Positions 1 to 5,900 of a DNA stretch of 43,305 nt are shown here, piece by piece. Source of the DNA: a virus; IMG/VR virus record IMGVR_UViG_3300035698_012288, positions 1 to 43,305 of that record; one strand, 5' to 3'. The position numbers and the translations under genes were made by a program. Position 1 is the stretch's first letter. Each line of letters begins with the position of its first letter. The notes under the pieces were generated by a model. It searched no databases, was not told where the DNA came from, and was given only the letters and a program-made list of their open reading frames with translations.

Positions 1-94
1 TAATAGACTTCTGTTTAACATCGTAATTGAACCACCCACACCCAAGAATCGAAAACCCGATAATAGTAGCGATAACAATTTCTTTATGTTTCAT
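1..94 (-). CDS. Partial copy of the lipoprotein-like gene (5' end only)
   Basis: This is the first 31 codons of the gene at 42910-43272, duplicated by the contig overlap. It begins MKHKEIVIATII, has an AAAGGA ribosome site just upstream, and runs off the left edge. It is not a second gene. Confidence 0.9.
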   Translation of the reverse strand, partial: MKHKEIVIATIIGFSILGCGWFNYDVKQKSI

Positions 95-127
95 TAGTTT
101 TCCTTTCTATAATACTATATTAACATA
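1..127. repeat. Left copy of the 127-bp terminal direct repeat
   Basis: These bases recur exactly at 43179-43305. The repeat cuts through the 5' part of the membrane or lipoprotein gene whose full copy lies at 42910-43272, and joining the copies restores an uninterrupted gene and its promoter. The length equals a common assembler k-mer, so this is best read as assembly overlap proving circular closure, not as a biological terminal repeat. Confidence 0.95.
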
Positions 128-136
128 TTAAATCAA
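109..136 (-). promoter_or_regulatory. Possible minus-strand promoter for the 43272/94 gene
   Basis: On the minus strand TTGATT (131-136) is followed after 16 nt by TATTAT (109-114), about 15 nt before the ATG at 94. The predicted +1 would fall at or in the Shine-Dalgarno sequence, which makes the call weak. The site spans the closure point of the contig. Confidence 0.35.
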
Positions 137-137
137 A

Positions 138-320
138 TTAATCTACTCTAATAGAGTCGCAATTTGCGCACTCCCCAACATTTACTAGGAACTCAACCTC
201 TTCTATCTTATTTATCCTATGGTTGCAGGTCGGACATATTCGATGGGTTTCACCCTCTAGCTGTTTTAAGGCTAGGAACTCTTCTTGACCACTGATGCCG
301 AATAAGTTTTTCTTTTTCAT
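138..320 (-). CDS. Small zinc-ribbon protein, 60 aa
   Basis: Function unknown. Two CxxC pairs (CPTC near residue 29 and CANC near 51) make a four-cysteine zinc ribbon, preceded by a short basic and helical N terminus. The start ATG overlaps the stop of the upstream gene by one base (TAATG), a typical coupled arrangement. Such tiny zinc ribbons recur across this genome and may be nucleic-acid or protein-binding accessory factors; that role is inferred. Confidence 0.75.
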   Translation of the reverse strand: MKKKNLFGISGQEEFLALKQLEGETHRICPTCNHRINKIEEVEFLVNVGECANCDSIRVD

Positions 321-472
321 TAATGCCTTAGTAATGTTAACAGTTTCCCGGTTGCCTTTACAACCTTAGCTAGGGTGTCTTCTAACCTCCCGATCCTCTT
401 ATGTAGGAGTGTTTGTCTATCTATTATTGTCTTGATTAGCTGGTAGTTGGTTTCAGGTGTTGGTTTCTTCAT
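320..472 (-). CDS. Hypothetical protein, 50 aa
   Basis: I do not recognise this family. The protein begins MKKPTPETNYQL and is rich in Lys, Leu and Thr with a likely helical centre (RQTLLHKRIGRLEDTL). It sits between two coupled small genes: its stop overlaps the next start by one base and the upstream gene ends 3 nt away. No clear Shine-Dalgarno site is seen, so translation probably depends on coupling. Confidence 0.6.
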   Translation of the reverse strand: MKKPTPETNYQLIKTIIDRQTLLHKRIGRLEDTLAKVVKATGKLLTLLRH

Positions 473-474
473 GT

Positions 475-648
475 TTAAAAGGGTAACTTATTACATTTAA
501 TCTTGTCTACTTTTAGGTTGGTTGAGGCGCTAACTGTTTTATTAATCCCCTCAACCCAGAATTTTAATCTAGCCTTTGCCGTCTTCTCGTCTTTGGCATC
601 GGTAGTGAATTTAAGGTTAGCAGTCAATTTAAAACGTGGTTGTTTCAT
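475..648 (-). CDS. Hypothetical protein, 57 aa
   Basis: Unrecognised basic protein beginning MKQPRFKLTANLKF and ending KCNKLPF. The alternating pattern (FKLTANLKFTTDAKD, ARLKFWVEG) suggests beta strands. A ribosome site AGAAGGAAG lies 5 nt before the ATG and overlaps the end of the cytidylyltransferase-like gene upstream. Confidence 0.65.
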   Translation of the reverse strand: MKQPRFKLTANLKFTTDAKDEKTAKARLKFWVEGINKTVSASTNLKVDKIKCNKLPF

Positions 649-649
649 A

Positions 650-1111
650 TTATCTTCCTTCTATAATTAATTTCTTCAAAAAAGCGCTGTTTACTTTCTT
701 TTTCAATCTGCTACTAGAGAACCCCGGTATTTTCTTTATCTTTACAATCTCTATCCCGGCATCTTCATGTAGTTTAACTATGCGCTTTTTCTTTTCTTCG
801 CTACTCTCAAGACACCATCCGCCGGGACATTCCCCGATAACTCTGACGTTAACCTTCTCTTTGACAAGGCCTGAAACCTTATCGTACCCACTATGAGAGA
901 CAGTTTTGTTAACAGAACCTATTGCGTTAACCATTAGTTTTCTTTCACCGTAGTCGAAAAGTGGTTTTGGCTTATAGGTGCGAACGTATCTATCAGTGTT
1001 TACCCCCACCACTAGATAGTCACCCAGCAATCTAGCTTTCCGTAAAATATGTATATGGCCTGGGTGTAATAGATCCCAAGTACCGGAAATATAAACGATT
1101 TTCTTTTTCAT
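650..1111 (-). CDS. Cytidylyltransferase-like nucleotidyltransferase, 153 aa
   Basis: The N terminus carries the hallmark of the HIGH-type nucleotidyltransferase superfamily (TagD, HldE C-domain, PCT), here GTWDLLHPGHIHIL at about residues 10-23 with HPGH as the catalytic motif, followed by VVGVNTDRYV. Family members transfer CMP or AMP from a nucleotide triphosphate to a phosphorylated alcohol or sugar. The C-terminal ISSTS-like motif appears as FSSSRLKKK, consistent with triphosphate binding. Length fits a single-domain enzyme. The substrate cannot be told from sequence; a role in nucleotide-activated glycerol or sugar, or cofactor supply, is possible. The region just upstream is a long hairpin that includes its weak ribosome site. 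Confidence 0.85.
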   Translation of the reverse strand: MKKKIVYISGTWDLLHPGHIHILRKARLLGDYLVVGVNTDRYVRTYKPKPLFDYGERKLMVNAIGSVNKTVSHSGYDKVSGLVKEKVNVRVIGECPGGWCLESSEEKKKRIVKLHEDAGIEIVKIKKIPGFSSSRLKKKVNSAFLKKLIIEGR

Positions 1112-1178
1112 ATTTAAGCCCTCAGGACCGACCTCGTAATCTGTTAAGATTACCAGGCCCGGTGCTCAAGGTTTAAAT
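1112..1178 (-). promoter_or_regulatory. Rod-like hairpin filling the leader of the cytidylyltransferase gene
   Basis: Nearly the whole gap between two genes folds into one rod. The arms ATTTAAGCC (1112-1120) and GGTTTAAAT (1170-1178) pair with one wobble; then ACCG with CGGT, CCT with AGG, and GTAATC with GATTAC close a 6-nt loop TGTTAA. The ribosome site of the downstream gene (GAGG on the minus strand) lies in the structure. It may control translation or be an RNA processing site; this is inferred. Confidence 0.5.
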
Positions 1179-1183
1179 CCCTC

Positions 1184-1648
1184 CTAAAGGGACTCACTGG
1201 TTTTCATCGGCATTATTAATCCCACTAATACCTCGCCAGAGTAAACCGCTATCGTTGCCGTCTCTTCTTTTCCTAAAAACAACCTGAGATTGTTCTTGTA
1301 TAGATCATAAAAATACCTAACAAAGATGGGATTGACCGCCCTCTTGCTGGTCTTGCTTTCAAGGATGCACCAGTTGTTTTTTAAGTTGTAGCTGATATCA
1401 ATGACCTCTTGTTTGTTAAGCCTTGATTTTTCGATAATTGGCTTGGTCCTTGGCTTTTGCTTATCCTCATTGCTTTCAATGTTTTTTAAAACCGCCTGAG
1501 CTTTCATTTTCTTGGTGTTTTCGCCATTTAAATCAAGCATAAAGCCGTCACTCCAGCCCTCGCTGTCTACTGGTAGAATCAACCTTTCAAGCCGGTATTT
1601 CTTGGTTATTTTAGCTAGATTAGCTAGTTTGGTATTTAAATCGTTCAT
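1184..1648 (-). CDS. Hypothetical protein, 154 aa
   Basis: Not recognised with confidence. The N-terminal part has a helical start (MNDLNTKLANLAKITKKYRL) and a LILPVDSEGWSDGFM segment. The C terminus (TIAVYSGEVLVGLIMPM) faintly recalls the C-terminal end of sliding-clamp proteins, but the length is far too short for a clamp and I do not assign that function. No Shine-Dalgarno site is evident before the ATG. Confidence 0.65.
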   Translation of the reverse strand: MNDLNTKLANLAKITKKYRLERLILPVDSEGWSDGFMLDLNGENTKKMKAQAVLKNIESNEDKQKPRTKPIIEKSRLNKQEVIDISYNLKNNWCILESKTSKRAVNPIFVRYFYDLYKNNLRLFLGKEETATIAVYSGEVLVGLIMPMKTSESL

Positions 1649-1658
1649 GTTATCAGTT

Positions 1659-1946
1659 TTAATAATTAATCAGAAAAATGATAGTGATTACCAAAATAAG
1701 TATCCAATTAAACAAGTTAGCCATAAAAAGATCCCTTAGTAATTGTTTAGTCGTTGACTCAATCTCAAATAACTGGCGTGGTTTTTGATATAAGTTTTTA
1801 TTACAATATGCGCATCTAATCGTAGTTATATCTCCGGGGCAACAAGCATGGTCATGGGGACAGTCGCAATCATTATCCTTGTCCCGTGCTTCATCCGGCG
1901 CTTCGTATCTGTCTTCCGGTCCTGGCATATCCTGTGGTTTATTCAT
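1659..1946 (-). CDS. Cys/His-rich membrane-anchored protein, 95 aa
   Basis: Residues 26-53 contain a dense Cys/His cluster (CDCPHDHACCP, then CAYC), likely metal binding. The last 25 residues form a hydrophobic segment (NWILILVITIIFLI) expected to be a C-terminal membrane anchor with the metal-binding part in the cytoplasm. Function unknown. The start lies just downstream of the structured gap at 1961-2104. Confidence 0.65.
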   Translation of the reverse strand: MNKPQDMPGPEDRYEAPDEARDKDNDCDCPHDHACCPGDITTIRCAYCNKNLYQKPRQLFEIESTTKQLLRDLFMANLFNWILILVITIIFLINY

Positions 1947-1960
1947 AGTTTAATAATTAT

Positions 1961-2104
1961 CTAGTAGGCTGACTAATCAGCTTCATGCGGGTATTCCCGT
2001 TGATTAGGCTACTTTAATCTGACCTACTAGGTGCTGGCTGTCCGTATCGAGACTCAAGGTCTCATGGTGGGTGCATTTAACTCTCCCCAGTCTTGTCGAG
2101 CACC
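1961..2104. other. Two adjacent structured elements in an intergenic gap
   Basis: The 163-nt gap contains two closed folds. In the first, CTAGTAGG (1961-1968) pairs with CCTACTAG (2023-2030), enclosing CTAATCA/TGATTAG and an apical CGGG-TATT-CCCG. In the second, GGTGCT (2030-2035) pairs with AGCACC (2099-2104), enclosing GAGAC-TCAAG-GTCTC and a TGG/CCA-based hairpin. The strand cannot be fixed from pairing. No canonical tRNA T-arm is present. They could be terminators, processing sites or small structured RNAs. Confidence 0.5.
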
Positions 2105-2109
2105 AGCTA

Positions 2110-2613
2110 CTATTCTTTTGCCATGTAATAATTAAAGGTTTTCATTACTCCCTTTTTGACTTCTTCTTGTTCTTGTTTGTGCTTGGCTACTTCTTCCTCG
2201 GTTCTTCGTGCCGGTATTGGTTTTACTGTGTATTTGATATGTTTCTGAGTTTGAGAGACTGCTAGTGCTTCTTTGACCTTAAAGGCTTGCTTATCGTTCA
2301 GCTTTTCGATCCCGCCTATTTCCTTTAAAAACTTACTGACTACCTTTTCATCGTCCCAGCCAGTATGAAAGCTATTTGTTTTAACATGGCCTTTTTCATC
2401 TAGGTACAAGACCATCACGGCATTATAGGTGGACTTTTTAGGCTTGCACCAGACCCCTGTTTTAGGATTCTTGGTTTGAAACACTGATCTATCGCCCTTG
2501 CCTGCTACTGTTTCGATCCAATAGCGCCTCTCAGTCTTGAGCCGATACCCCCAGGGATAATCTTTGACAAGGTAGGCATTGCTTTCGTTTGTGTGTCCAA
2601 ATAGGTATTTCAT
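2110..2613 (-). CDS. Hypothetical protein, 167 aa
   Basis: I do not assign a function. The central part (GKGDRSVFQTKNPKTGVWCK, then KKSTYNAVMVLYLDEKGHV) looks like a compact beta-rich domain common in uncharacterised phage proteins; the C-terminal third is a charged helix (EEEVAKHKQEQEEVKKG) that may be a coiled coil. Ribosome site GAGGAAAT directly precedes the ATG. Confidence 0.65.
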   Translation of the reverse strand: MKYLFGHTNESNAYLVKDYPWGYRLKTERRYWIETVAGKGDRSVFQTKNPKTGVWCKPKKSTYNAVMVLYLDEKGHVKTNSFHTGWDDEKVVSKFLKEIGGIEKLNDKQAFKVKEALAVSQTQKHIKYTVKPIPARRTEEEVAKHKQEQEEVKKGVMKTFNYYMAKE

Positions 2614-2674
2614 ATTTCCTCTATTTAATTAATCCTTACTAACTAAATAACAAGGCCAAGTAGTTTAAAAATAA

Positions 2675-3034
2675 TTAGAGCCAACGTTGTTTCAGTTTAT
2701 AGCCACCGTCTTTATCCCATCCGCTCGTATCCCCATTTCTCCCAATCCCATTGACCTTGAATCCTTTAGGATAGAGAACACGGGAGAGACTATAAACGGT
2801 GTGAAACCCCATATCCATTCCGCAACCATTGACGATGATTGCTTCTCTTTTCCGGCTATACTTCCAGTCCAGAATATTAGCTACGCTATAAGTAATTCGG
2901 TACGGTTCATTTTTGATTATTACAAAGAGATCAAGCCACCTAGTCATACTAGAACGGCTAACGCCTCTTAAAACGGTATATACTTGATGACGATCCCTCG
3001 ACAATAGTTTCTTTAGTTCTTGTCGGTCTGTCAT
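2675..3034 (-). CDS. Conserved phage hypothetical protein, 119 aa
   Basis: First gene of the leftward unit from the divergent control region. The segments VYTVLRGVSRSSMTRWLD and CGMDMGFHTVYSLSRVLYP followed by a C-terminal YKLKQRWL match, from memory, a widespread uncharacterised phage family of similar length. No catalytic motif is known to me. Its transcript leader would contain the 28-bp stem at 3080-3187, so expression may be controlled post-transcriptionally. Confidence 0.7.
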   Translation of the reverse strand: MTDRQELKKLLSRDRHQVYTVLRGVSRSSMTRWLDLFVIIKNEPYRITYSVANILDWKYSRKREAIIVNGCGMDMGFHTVYSLSRVLYPKGFKVNGIGRNGDTSGWDKDGGYKLKQRWL

Positions 3035-3079
3035 AGTTACCCACTTTCTCTCAGCCTTGTTATTCAGTTATTAAAGAGC

Positions 3080-3187
3080 TTTTAAAGGCTATCAACTAGC
3101 TACTCGGATATCAACCAGCGTATAGATTGACTCTATCGGCTATTAAGAGCAAGCCCGACCCAAGTAGCTAACTGACAACCTTTAAAG
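3080..3187 (-). promoter_or_regulatory. 28-bp branched stem in the leader of the leftward transcript
   Basis: Arms 3080-3107 and 3160-3187 align over 28 positions. All six departures from perfect complementarity are transitions, and five become G-U wobbles in minus-strand RNA, so the structure fits the leftward transcript. The 52-nt middle can form two more short hairpins (GGCT/AGCC and ATAG/CTAT), giving a three-way shape. The TATTAT on the minus strand around 3199-3204 would start RNA close to the outer stem. Confidence 0.6.
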
Positions 3188-3193
3188 GTACTG

Positions 3194-3202
3194 TGCTATA
3201 AT
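3194..3202 (+). promoter_or_regulatory. Extended -10 promoter for the rightward early genes
   Basis: TG-C-TATAAT, with the hexamer at 3197-3202 and an imperfect -35 (TGACAA or CTGACA) 18-19 nt upstream. The expected start near 3207-3209 is the first base of a hairpin. The overlapping TATTAT on the other strand makes this a divergent promoter pair. Confidence 0.6.
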
Positions 3203-3206
3203 AATC

Positions 3207-3242
3207 TGAGGTAGGGTTAGTCTGTCCTCTGGCTCTACCTCA
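3207..3242 (+). promoter_or_regulatory. 14-bp hairpin at the predicted 5' end of the rightward transcript
   Basis: Bases 3207-3220 pair with 3229-3242 around the loop TCTGTCCT. All 14 positions pair when U-G is allowed, and the three wobbles work on the plus strand only. A hairpin at the very 5' end could protect mRNA from decay or act as a binding site. Confidence 0.6.
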
Positions 3243-3295
3243 TACACTCTAACAATATAGTATCATAGTAAGTTAACAATGTCAAGTTTATCACC

Positions 3296-3499
3296 ATGAA
3301 AGTCATTAAGATAGAGCAGGCAAGATTAAAACTCGCTTGTTTGAAAGCACTTGTGGGAGGCTTCAAGGGTAATTCTCTTGCGGTTGTTTATTCTTTTGAT
3401 CCAAAGAGGAGTTTTATTATCAAGCTAAATGATGTTGCTAACTTTATGGTAGATAAAATGGTAGAGGATTTTAAACATGGCAACACCAAAGAAGACTAA
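3296..3499 (+). CDS. Hypothetical protein, 67 aa
   Basis: First gene of the rightward early unit. The protein begins MKVIKIEQARLKLACLKAL; the rest alternates short strands (SLAVVYSFD, SFIIKLND) and a helix. Unrecognised. Its 3' end overlaps the candidate small terminase gene by 23 nt in another frame. Confidence 0.65.
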   Translation: MKVIKIEQARLKLACLKALVGGFKGNSLAVVYSFDPKRSFIIKLNDVANFMVDKMVEDFKHGNTKED

Positions 3500-3959
3500 G
3501 CGCAACCCATATGGACTGACGGCTAAACAGAGTCTAGTTAAGGATCTAATGGTAGTATCAGCGAAGGCAGGAGAGGGGCTTAAACCCTCAGAAGCACATA
3601 AAAAGGTATATTCTACCAAGAATAGCGCTGTAGCGTCCTCTATGGCCTATGAGAACCTTAACAAGCCTGATTTTAGACAAGCTCTACTTGATGGACTGAC
3701 AGGACGCAAGATATTGGGTAAAAACAGCAAGACAGAAAAGAGGTTAAGTCAGGGATTAGACGCAGTGCAGACTACTAGCGATGGGGACAAAGTAACGGAC
3801 TACCGGACCAGATTAGCGTATATCCAGGAGATCAACAAAGTAGCCGGAGTCTATGCACCGGAAAAGAGAGAAACAAAGAGATTAAATATCAACCTTGATT
3901 TAACCACCGAAGAGCTAAAGAAGAAGAACCAGCAATTACAGGAGGAGTTAGCTACATGA
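3477..3959 (+). CDS. Candidate terminase small subunit, 160 aa
   Basis: The N-terminal region (LTAKQSLVKDLMVVSAK, then KPSEAHKKVYSTKNSAVASSMAYENLNKPDF) has the order seen in small-terminase proteins: an LT.KQ segment, a helix-turn-helix-like stretch with an AGYS-like position, and a conserved N.P.F. The C terminus (KVAGVYAPEKRETKRLNIN) followed by a charged helix (LTTEELKKKNQQLQEEL) also resembles that family. Such subunits bind packaging sites and load the large subunit. It lies about 3 kb before terL, with small genes between. Assignment rests on pattern, not on a search. Confidence 0.6.
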   Translation: MATPKKTKRNPYGLTAKQSLVKDLMVVSAKAGEGLKPSEAHKKVYSTKNSAVASSMAYENLNKPDFRQALLDGLTGRKILGKNSKTEKRLSQGLDAVQTTSDGDKVTDYRTRLAYIQEINKVAGVYAPEKRETKRLNINLDLTTEELKKKNQQLQEELAT

Positions 3960-4132
3960 AACCCAAAAGAACCAAGACTAAGCTAATAAAAACACTACTA
4001 GGTATTCCCCAAAGAATACAGATACTAGGGTTCTTCCGAGGTGTACCGATACTACACGACCCAGAGAATCCCACGCCTGATGGAGTAATGTATTTTATCA
4101 ACGAAGACAGTGTTGCTATTCGAGAGGGATGA
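3956..4132 (+). CDS. Hypothetical protein, 58 aa
   Basis: Start overlaps the previous stop (ATGA), with GGAGG upstream inside the preceding gene. The protein is basic at the N terminus (MKPKRTKTKLIKTLLG) and ends FINEDSVAIREG. Unrecognised. It is the last gene before a 322-nt non-coding gap. Confidence 0.65.
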   Translation: MKPKRTKTKLIKTLLGIPQRIQILGFFRGVPILHDPENPTPDGVMYFINEDSVAIREG

Positions 4133-4418
4133 TACCCTCTAATGTAAGGCACTAGCAGATAGAGTAAGGCATACAATGTACTAGCAGGGAATGGGTACAA
4201 GGCAGTGTTACTCCTCACGCCTACAAGCCTAAGCTTTAACTATGTCGCACAATCTATAATATGCGACATACTCAGGCACAGGCTAGGCACAAGGGGGGGG
4301 CTATAGGTACGATGGGATTGGGATTGTAAAATATATATATCTCCAAGCTCCCCTTCGTAATACTTTTTTTATAATCTAGGCCTTTGTTGACAGATTGGCG
4401 ACTGAATAAGGGTGTTTG
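4133..4418. other. Non-coding gap with short repeats next to the candidate small terminase
   Basis: No gene is seen here. The gap holds three AAGGCA copies (4146, 4166, 4199), two further AGGCA copies (4274, 4285), two ACTAGCAG copies (4151, 4180), an 8-bp inverted repeat TATGTCGC/GCGACATA (4241-4248 and 4263-4270) enclosing a TATAAT, a run of seven to eight G near 4293-4300, and an ATATATATAT tract. A packaging (pac) site or regulatory region is possible. Confidence 0.45.
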
Positions 4419-4434
4419 TTGACACTATGGCGAC
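4383..4434 (+). promoter_or_regulatory. Tandem operator-like repeat over the promoter of the Phd-like gene
   Basis: Two direct copies of TTTGTTGACA-NNN-TGGCGAC lie at 4383-4402 and 4415-4434, 32 bp (about three helical turns) apart. The second copy includes the -35 hexamer of the next promoter, so bound protein would block RNA polymerase. The Phd-like protein just downstream is the obvious candidate ligand. Confidence 0.55.
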
Positions 4435-4447
4435 AGGGTGATAGAAT
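4419..4447 (+). promoter_or_regulatory. Promoter giving a leaderless mRNA for the Phd-like gene
   Basis: Consensus -35 TTGACA (4419-4424), exactly 17 nt spacer, then TAGAAT (4442-4447) preceded by TGA as an extended -10. The ATG at 4455 starts only 7 nt after the hexamer, where transcription should begin, and there is no Shine-Dalgarno site. This also argues for the 4455 start over a TTG 39 nt upstream. Confidence 0.75.
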
Positions 4448-4454
4448 AGGCTCA

Positions 4455-4859
4455 ATGAAGACAGTAAAGCTAAGAGACTTTCAGCGCCAGGCATCAATAT
4501 TTTTAAATGATCTTCCCATCGTTCTCACTTCTAAGAACGTTCCCGTAGCCATTGTCCATCCTTTAGAGAATAAGGTAGGTGAAAATGGAGAGTGGGTTGT
4601 GAGTGAGAAGGAGCCGATTAGCCAAGACAATATGCCTCTTAAAGCTGAGAAAGAGATTGTTGAACATCTTTCGGAGAAAGCCCCTGAGCACGGTTGGTGT
4701 GAAGAACATTTTGAGAGAGGGGTGGAATATCCCTTAAAAGAAATCAGCTACGAGGACATTGATGGAGTGATAGTTTGGAAAAAGAAAATCTGCCCCAAGT
4801 GTATTAAAAAGCTAGAGAGTGACATTAAGTTAAACGGGGGAAAGATTCATGGAGCTTAA
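4455..4859 (+). CDS. Phd/YefM-like repressor with a zinc-binding C terminus, 134 aa
   Basis: Residues 1-38 (MKTVKLRDFQRQASIFLNDL, then PIVLTSKNVPVAIVHPL) follow the Phd/YefM antitoxin fold: a beta-strand start, a helix and a 'P.vit..g.pvAvl.P' strand. This is the dimerising DNA-binding domain in that family. The remainder is unlike toxin-neutralising tails: after an acidic linker it carries HGWCEEHF and, near the C terminus, CPKC, probably one zinc site. No toxin gene is adjacent. The tandem operator over its leaderless promoter suggests autorepression. Repressor function is inferred. Confidence 0.65.
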   Translation: MKTVKLRDFQRQASIFLNDLPIVLTSKNVPVAIVHPLENKVGENGEWVVSEKEPISQDNMPLKAEKEIVEHLSEKAPEHGWCEEHFERGVEYPLKEISYEDIDGVIVWKKKICPKCIKKLESDIKLNGGKIHGA

Positions 4860-5037
4860 AATTTCTAATAAAAATTTAGCTAAAGCGATTATGGCTCTCG
4901 TCAATAATCGAAAGAAGATTCTCTCTAAGGGAACCCATAAGCATGCCACATTCTTTTTAGGAGATATTACGATCCTCCTAGCTGAGAGAGAAGTAGTCAT
5001 CGGAGAAACAACTTACAAATTACCTAAACCAAAATAA
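4849..5037 (+). CDS. Hypothetical protein, 62 aa
   Basis: Overlaps the end of the Phd-like gene by 11 nt; its ribosome site (GGGGGAAAG) is inside that gene. It begins MELKISNKNLAKAIMALVNN and ends in a short beta hairpin (EVVIGETTYKLPKPK). Unrecognised. Co-transcribed and probably coupled with the repressor. Confidence 0.65.
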   Translation: MELKISNKNLAKAIMALVNNRKKILSKGTHKHATFFLGDITILLAEREVVIGETTYKLPKPK

Positions 5038-5048
5038 AAAAAGCAAGC

Positions 5049-5204
5049 ATGAAGAAGATAGAGAAAATAGAGATAGAGCTTGTGCCTGTAGCTTCTAGTG
5101 TGCATGGAATGAGACACTCTGTTGTTGCTAATAATCCCAAAGAACTCATCGAAAAAATAAACGAGCTTGTAAAAGAACTTAACAAACTACGGAGGGAGAA
5201 ATGA
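5049..5204 (+). CDS. Hypothetical protein, 51 aa
   Basis: Short protein beginning MKKIEKIEIELVPV and ending with the helix IEKINELVKELNKLRREK, a likely short coiled coil. Its stop overlaps the next start (ATGA). No Shine-Dalgarno site is visible upstream, only A-rich sequence. Confidence 0.5.
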   Translation: MKKIEKIEIELVPVASSVHGMRHSVVANNPKELIEKINELVKELNKLRREK

Positions 5205-5419
5205 AGACAAAGAAAGAGTTAGTAAAGGAAGCATTAGTTGATGCCTATGAGCTTGGTAAAGAAGAAGAGAGGAAGAAGATGGCTAAGGCGTTGAGGAAAC
5301 TGATGAAAAAAGAGTTTCAGTGGGACGGAGATGGAACAGGAGCTAGATGGGAAACAGTTAGGCTAGAAATAATCGAAGATTTTATCAACAATTATTTAAA
5401 AGATACTGGAAAATGTTAA
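5201..5419 (+). CDS. Hypothetical helical protein, 72 aa
   Basis: Almost entirely charged helix (MKTKKELVKEALVDAYELG, EEERKKMAKALRKLMKKEF). Ribosome site GGAGGGAGAA lies just before the ATG. The gene overlaps both neighbours by a few bases, indicating a tight operon. Unrecognised. Confidence 0.65.
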   Translation: MKTKKELVKEALVDAYELGKEEERKKMAKALRKLMKKEFQWDGDGTGARWETVRLEIIEDFINNYLKDTGKC

Positions 5420-5691
5420 AAAAAGGGAAGAAAACACGAGCCTGGGAAGCGGCCAGGAAGCGTCTAAAGGCCCGATACATGAATTTGGGTATAACTAGCT
5501 GCGAGATGAGACTAAAAGATTGCATGGGAACCTTTGGACTTTCTTTTGCTCATCGTTATAAAAGGAGTGACTCGAGATGCGAGCACACTTTCGAGAAAAC
5601 CTGTTTAGCCTGTGCCTCCTGTCACGGTAAAACAGAGTATAATAGAGAATTAAATGAAGAAGTATTTACAAGACTAAGAGGAGAGGAGTAA
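5413..5691 (+). CDS. HNH-type zinc endonuclease-like protein, 92 aa
   Basis: Cysteines and histidines in HNH order: a first Cys pair in ITSCEMRLKDC, then SFAHRYKR, then CLACASCHGKTEYN with CxxC and a following H...N. The usual second catalytic H is hard to place, so activity is uncertain. Small HNH proteins next to terminases assist packaging in several phages; this one lies about 1.3 kb before terL. It could also be a zinc protein without nuclease activity. Confidence 0.65.
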   Translation: MLKKGKKTRAWEAARKRLKARYMNLGITSCEMRLKDCMGTFGLSFAHRYKRSDSRCEHTFEKTCLACASCHGKTEYNRELNEEVFTRLRGEE

Positions 5692-5693
5692 TA

Positions 5694-5876
5694 ATGAAAA
5701 AATATACTGAAATTAGCGTCAAAGTAATCGAGAACGGGTTTGTAGTAGAAACAACTTACATAGCAAAGGATAAAATAAAAGAGTTAGATGACTATGGATC
5801 AGAGGAAGTATTTTGCTCTAATGAACAAGAGGCCATTAAGGTAGTGAAAGCAAATCTATCTCGATTAGAAAAATAG
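5694..5876 (+). CDS. Hypothetical protein, 60 aa
   Basis: Short beta-rich acidic protein (ISVKVIENGFVVETTYIAKD) with a C-terminal helix (EQEAIKVVKANLSRLEK). GGAGAGGAG lies 8 nt before the ATG. Similar small strand-helix proteins recur in phage operons without known function. Confidence 0.65.
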   Translation: MKKYTEISVKVIENGFVVETTYIAKDKIKELDDYGSEEVFCSNEQEAIKVVKANLSRLEK

Positions 5877-5900
5877 ACCCAATATTAAGAGGGGAGTAAT

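Noticed and set aside
1-127. Biological direct terminal repeat of the virion DNA
   Set aside because: The repeat is short, exactly 127 bp (a common assembler k-mer), and falls inside a gene. It is better explained as overlap of a circular contig.
1112-1180. tRNA-like segment (GGTTTAAATCC near a GTAATC-TGTTAA-GATTAC hairpin)
   Set aside because: The T-loop-like motif lacks a pairing T-stem, the anticodon-like hairpin has a 6-nt or 8-nt loop, and no acceptor stem closes. The sequence folds better as one rod hairpin.
4241-4270. Intrinsic terminator after the 58-aa gene
   Set aside because: The 8-bp palindrome has a 14-nt loop containing TATAAT and no T-run on either side, so an operator or promoter element is more likely than a terminator.
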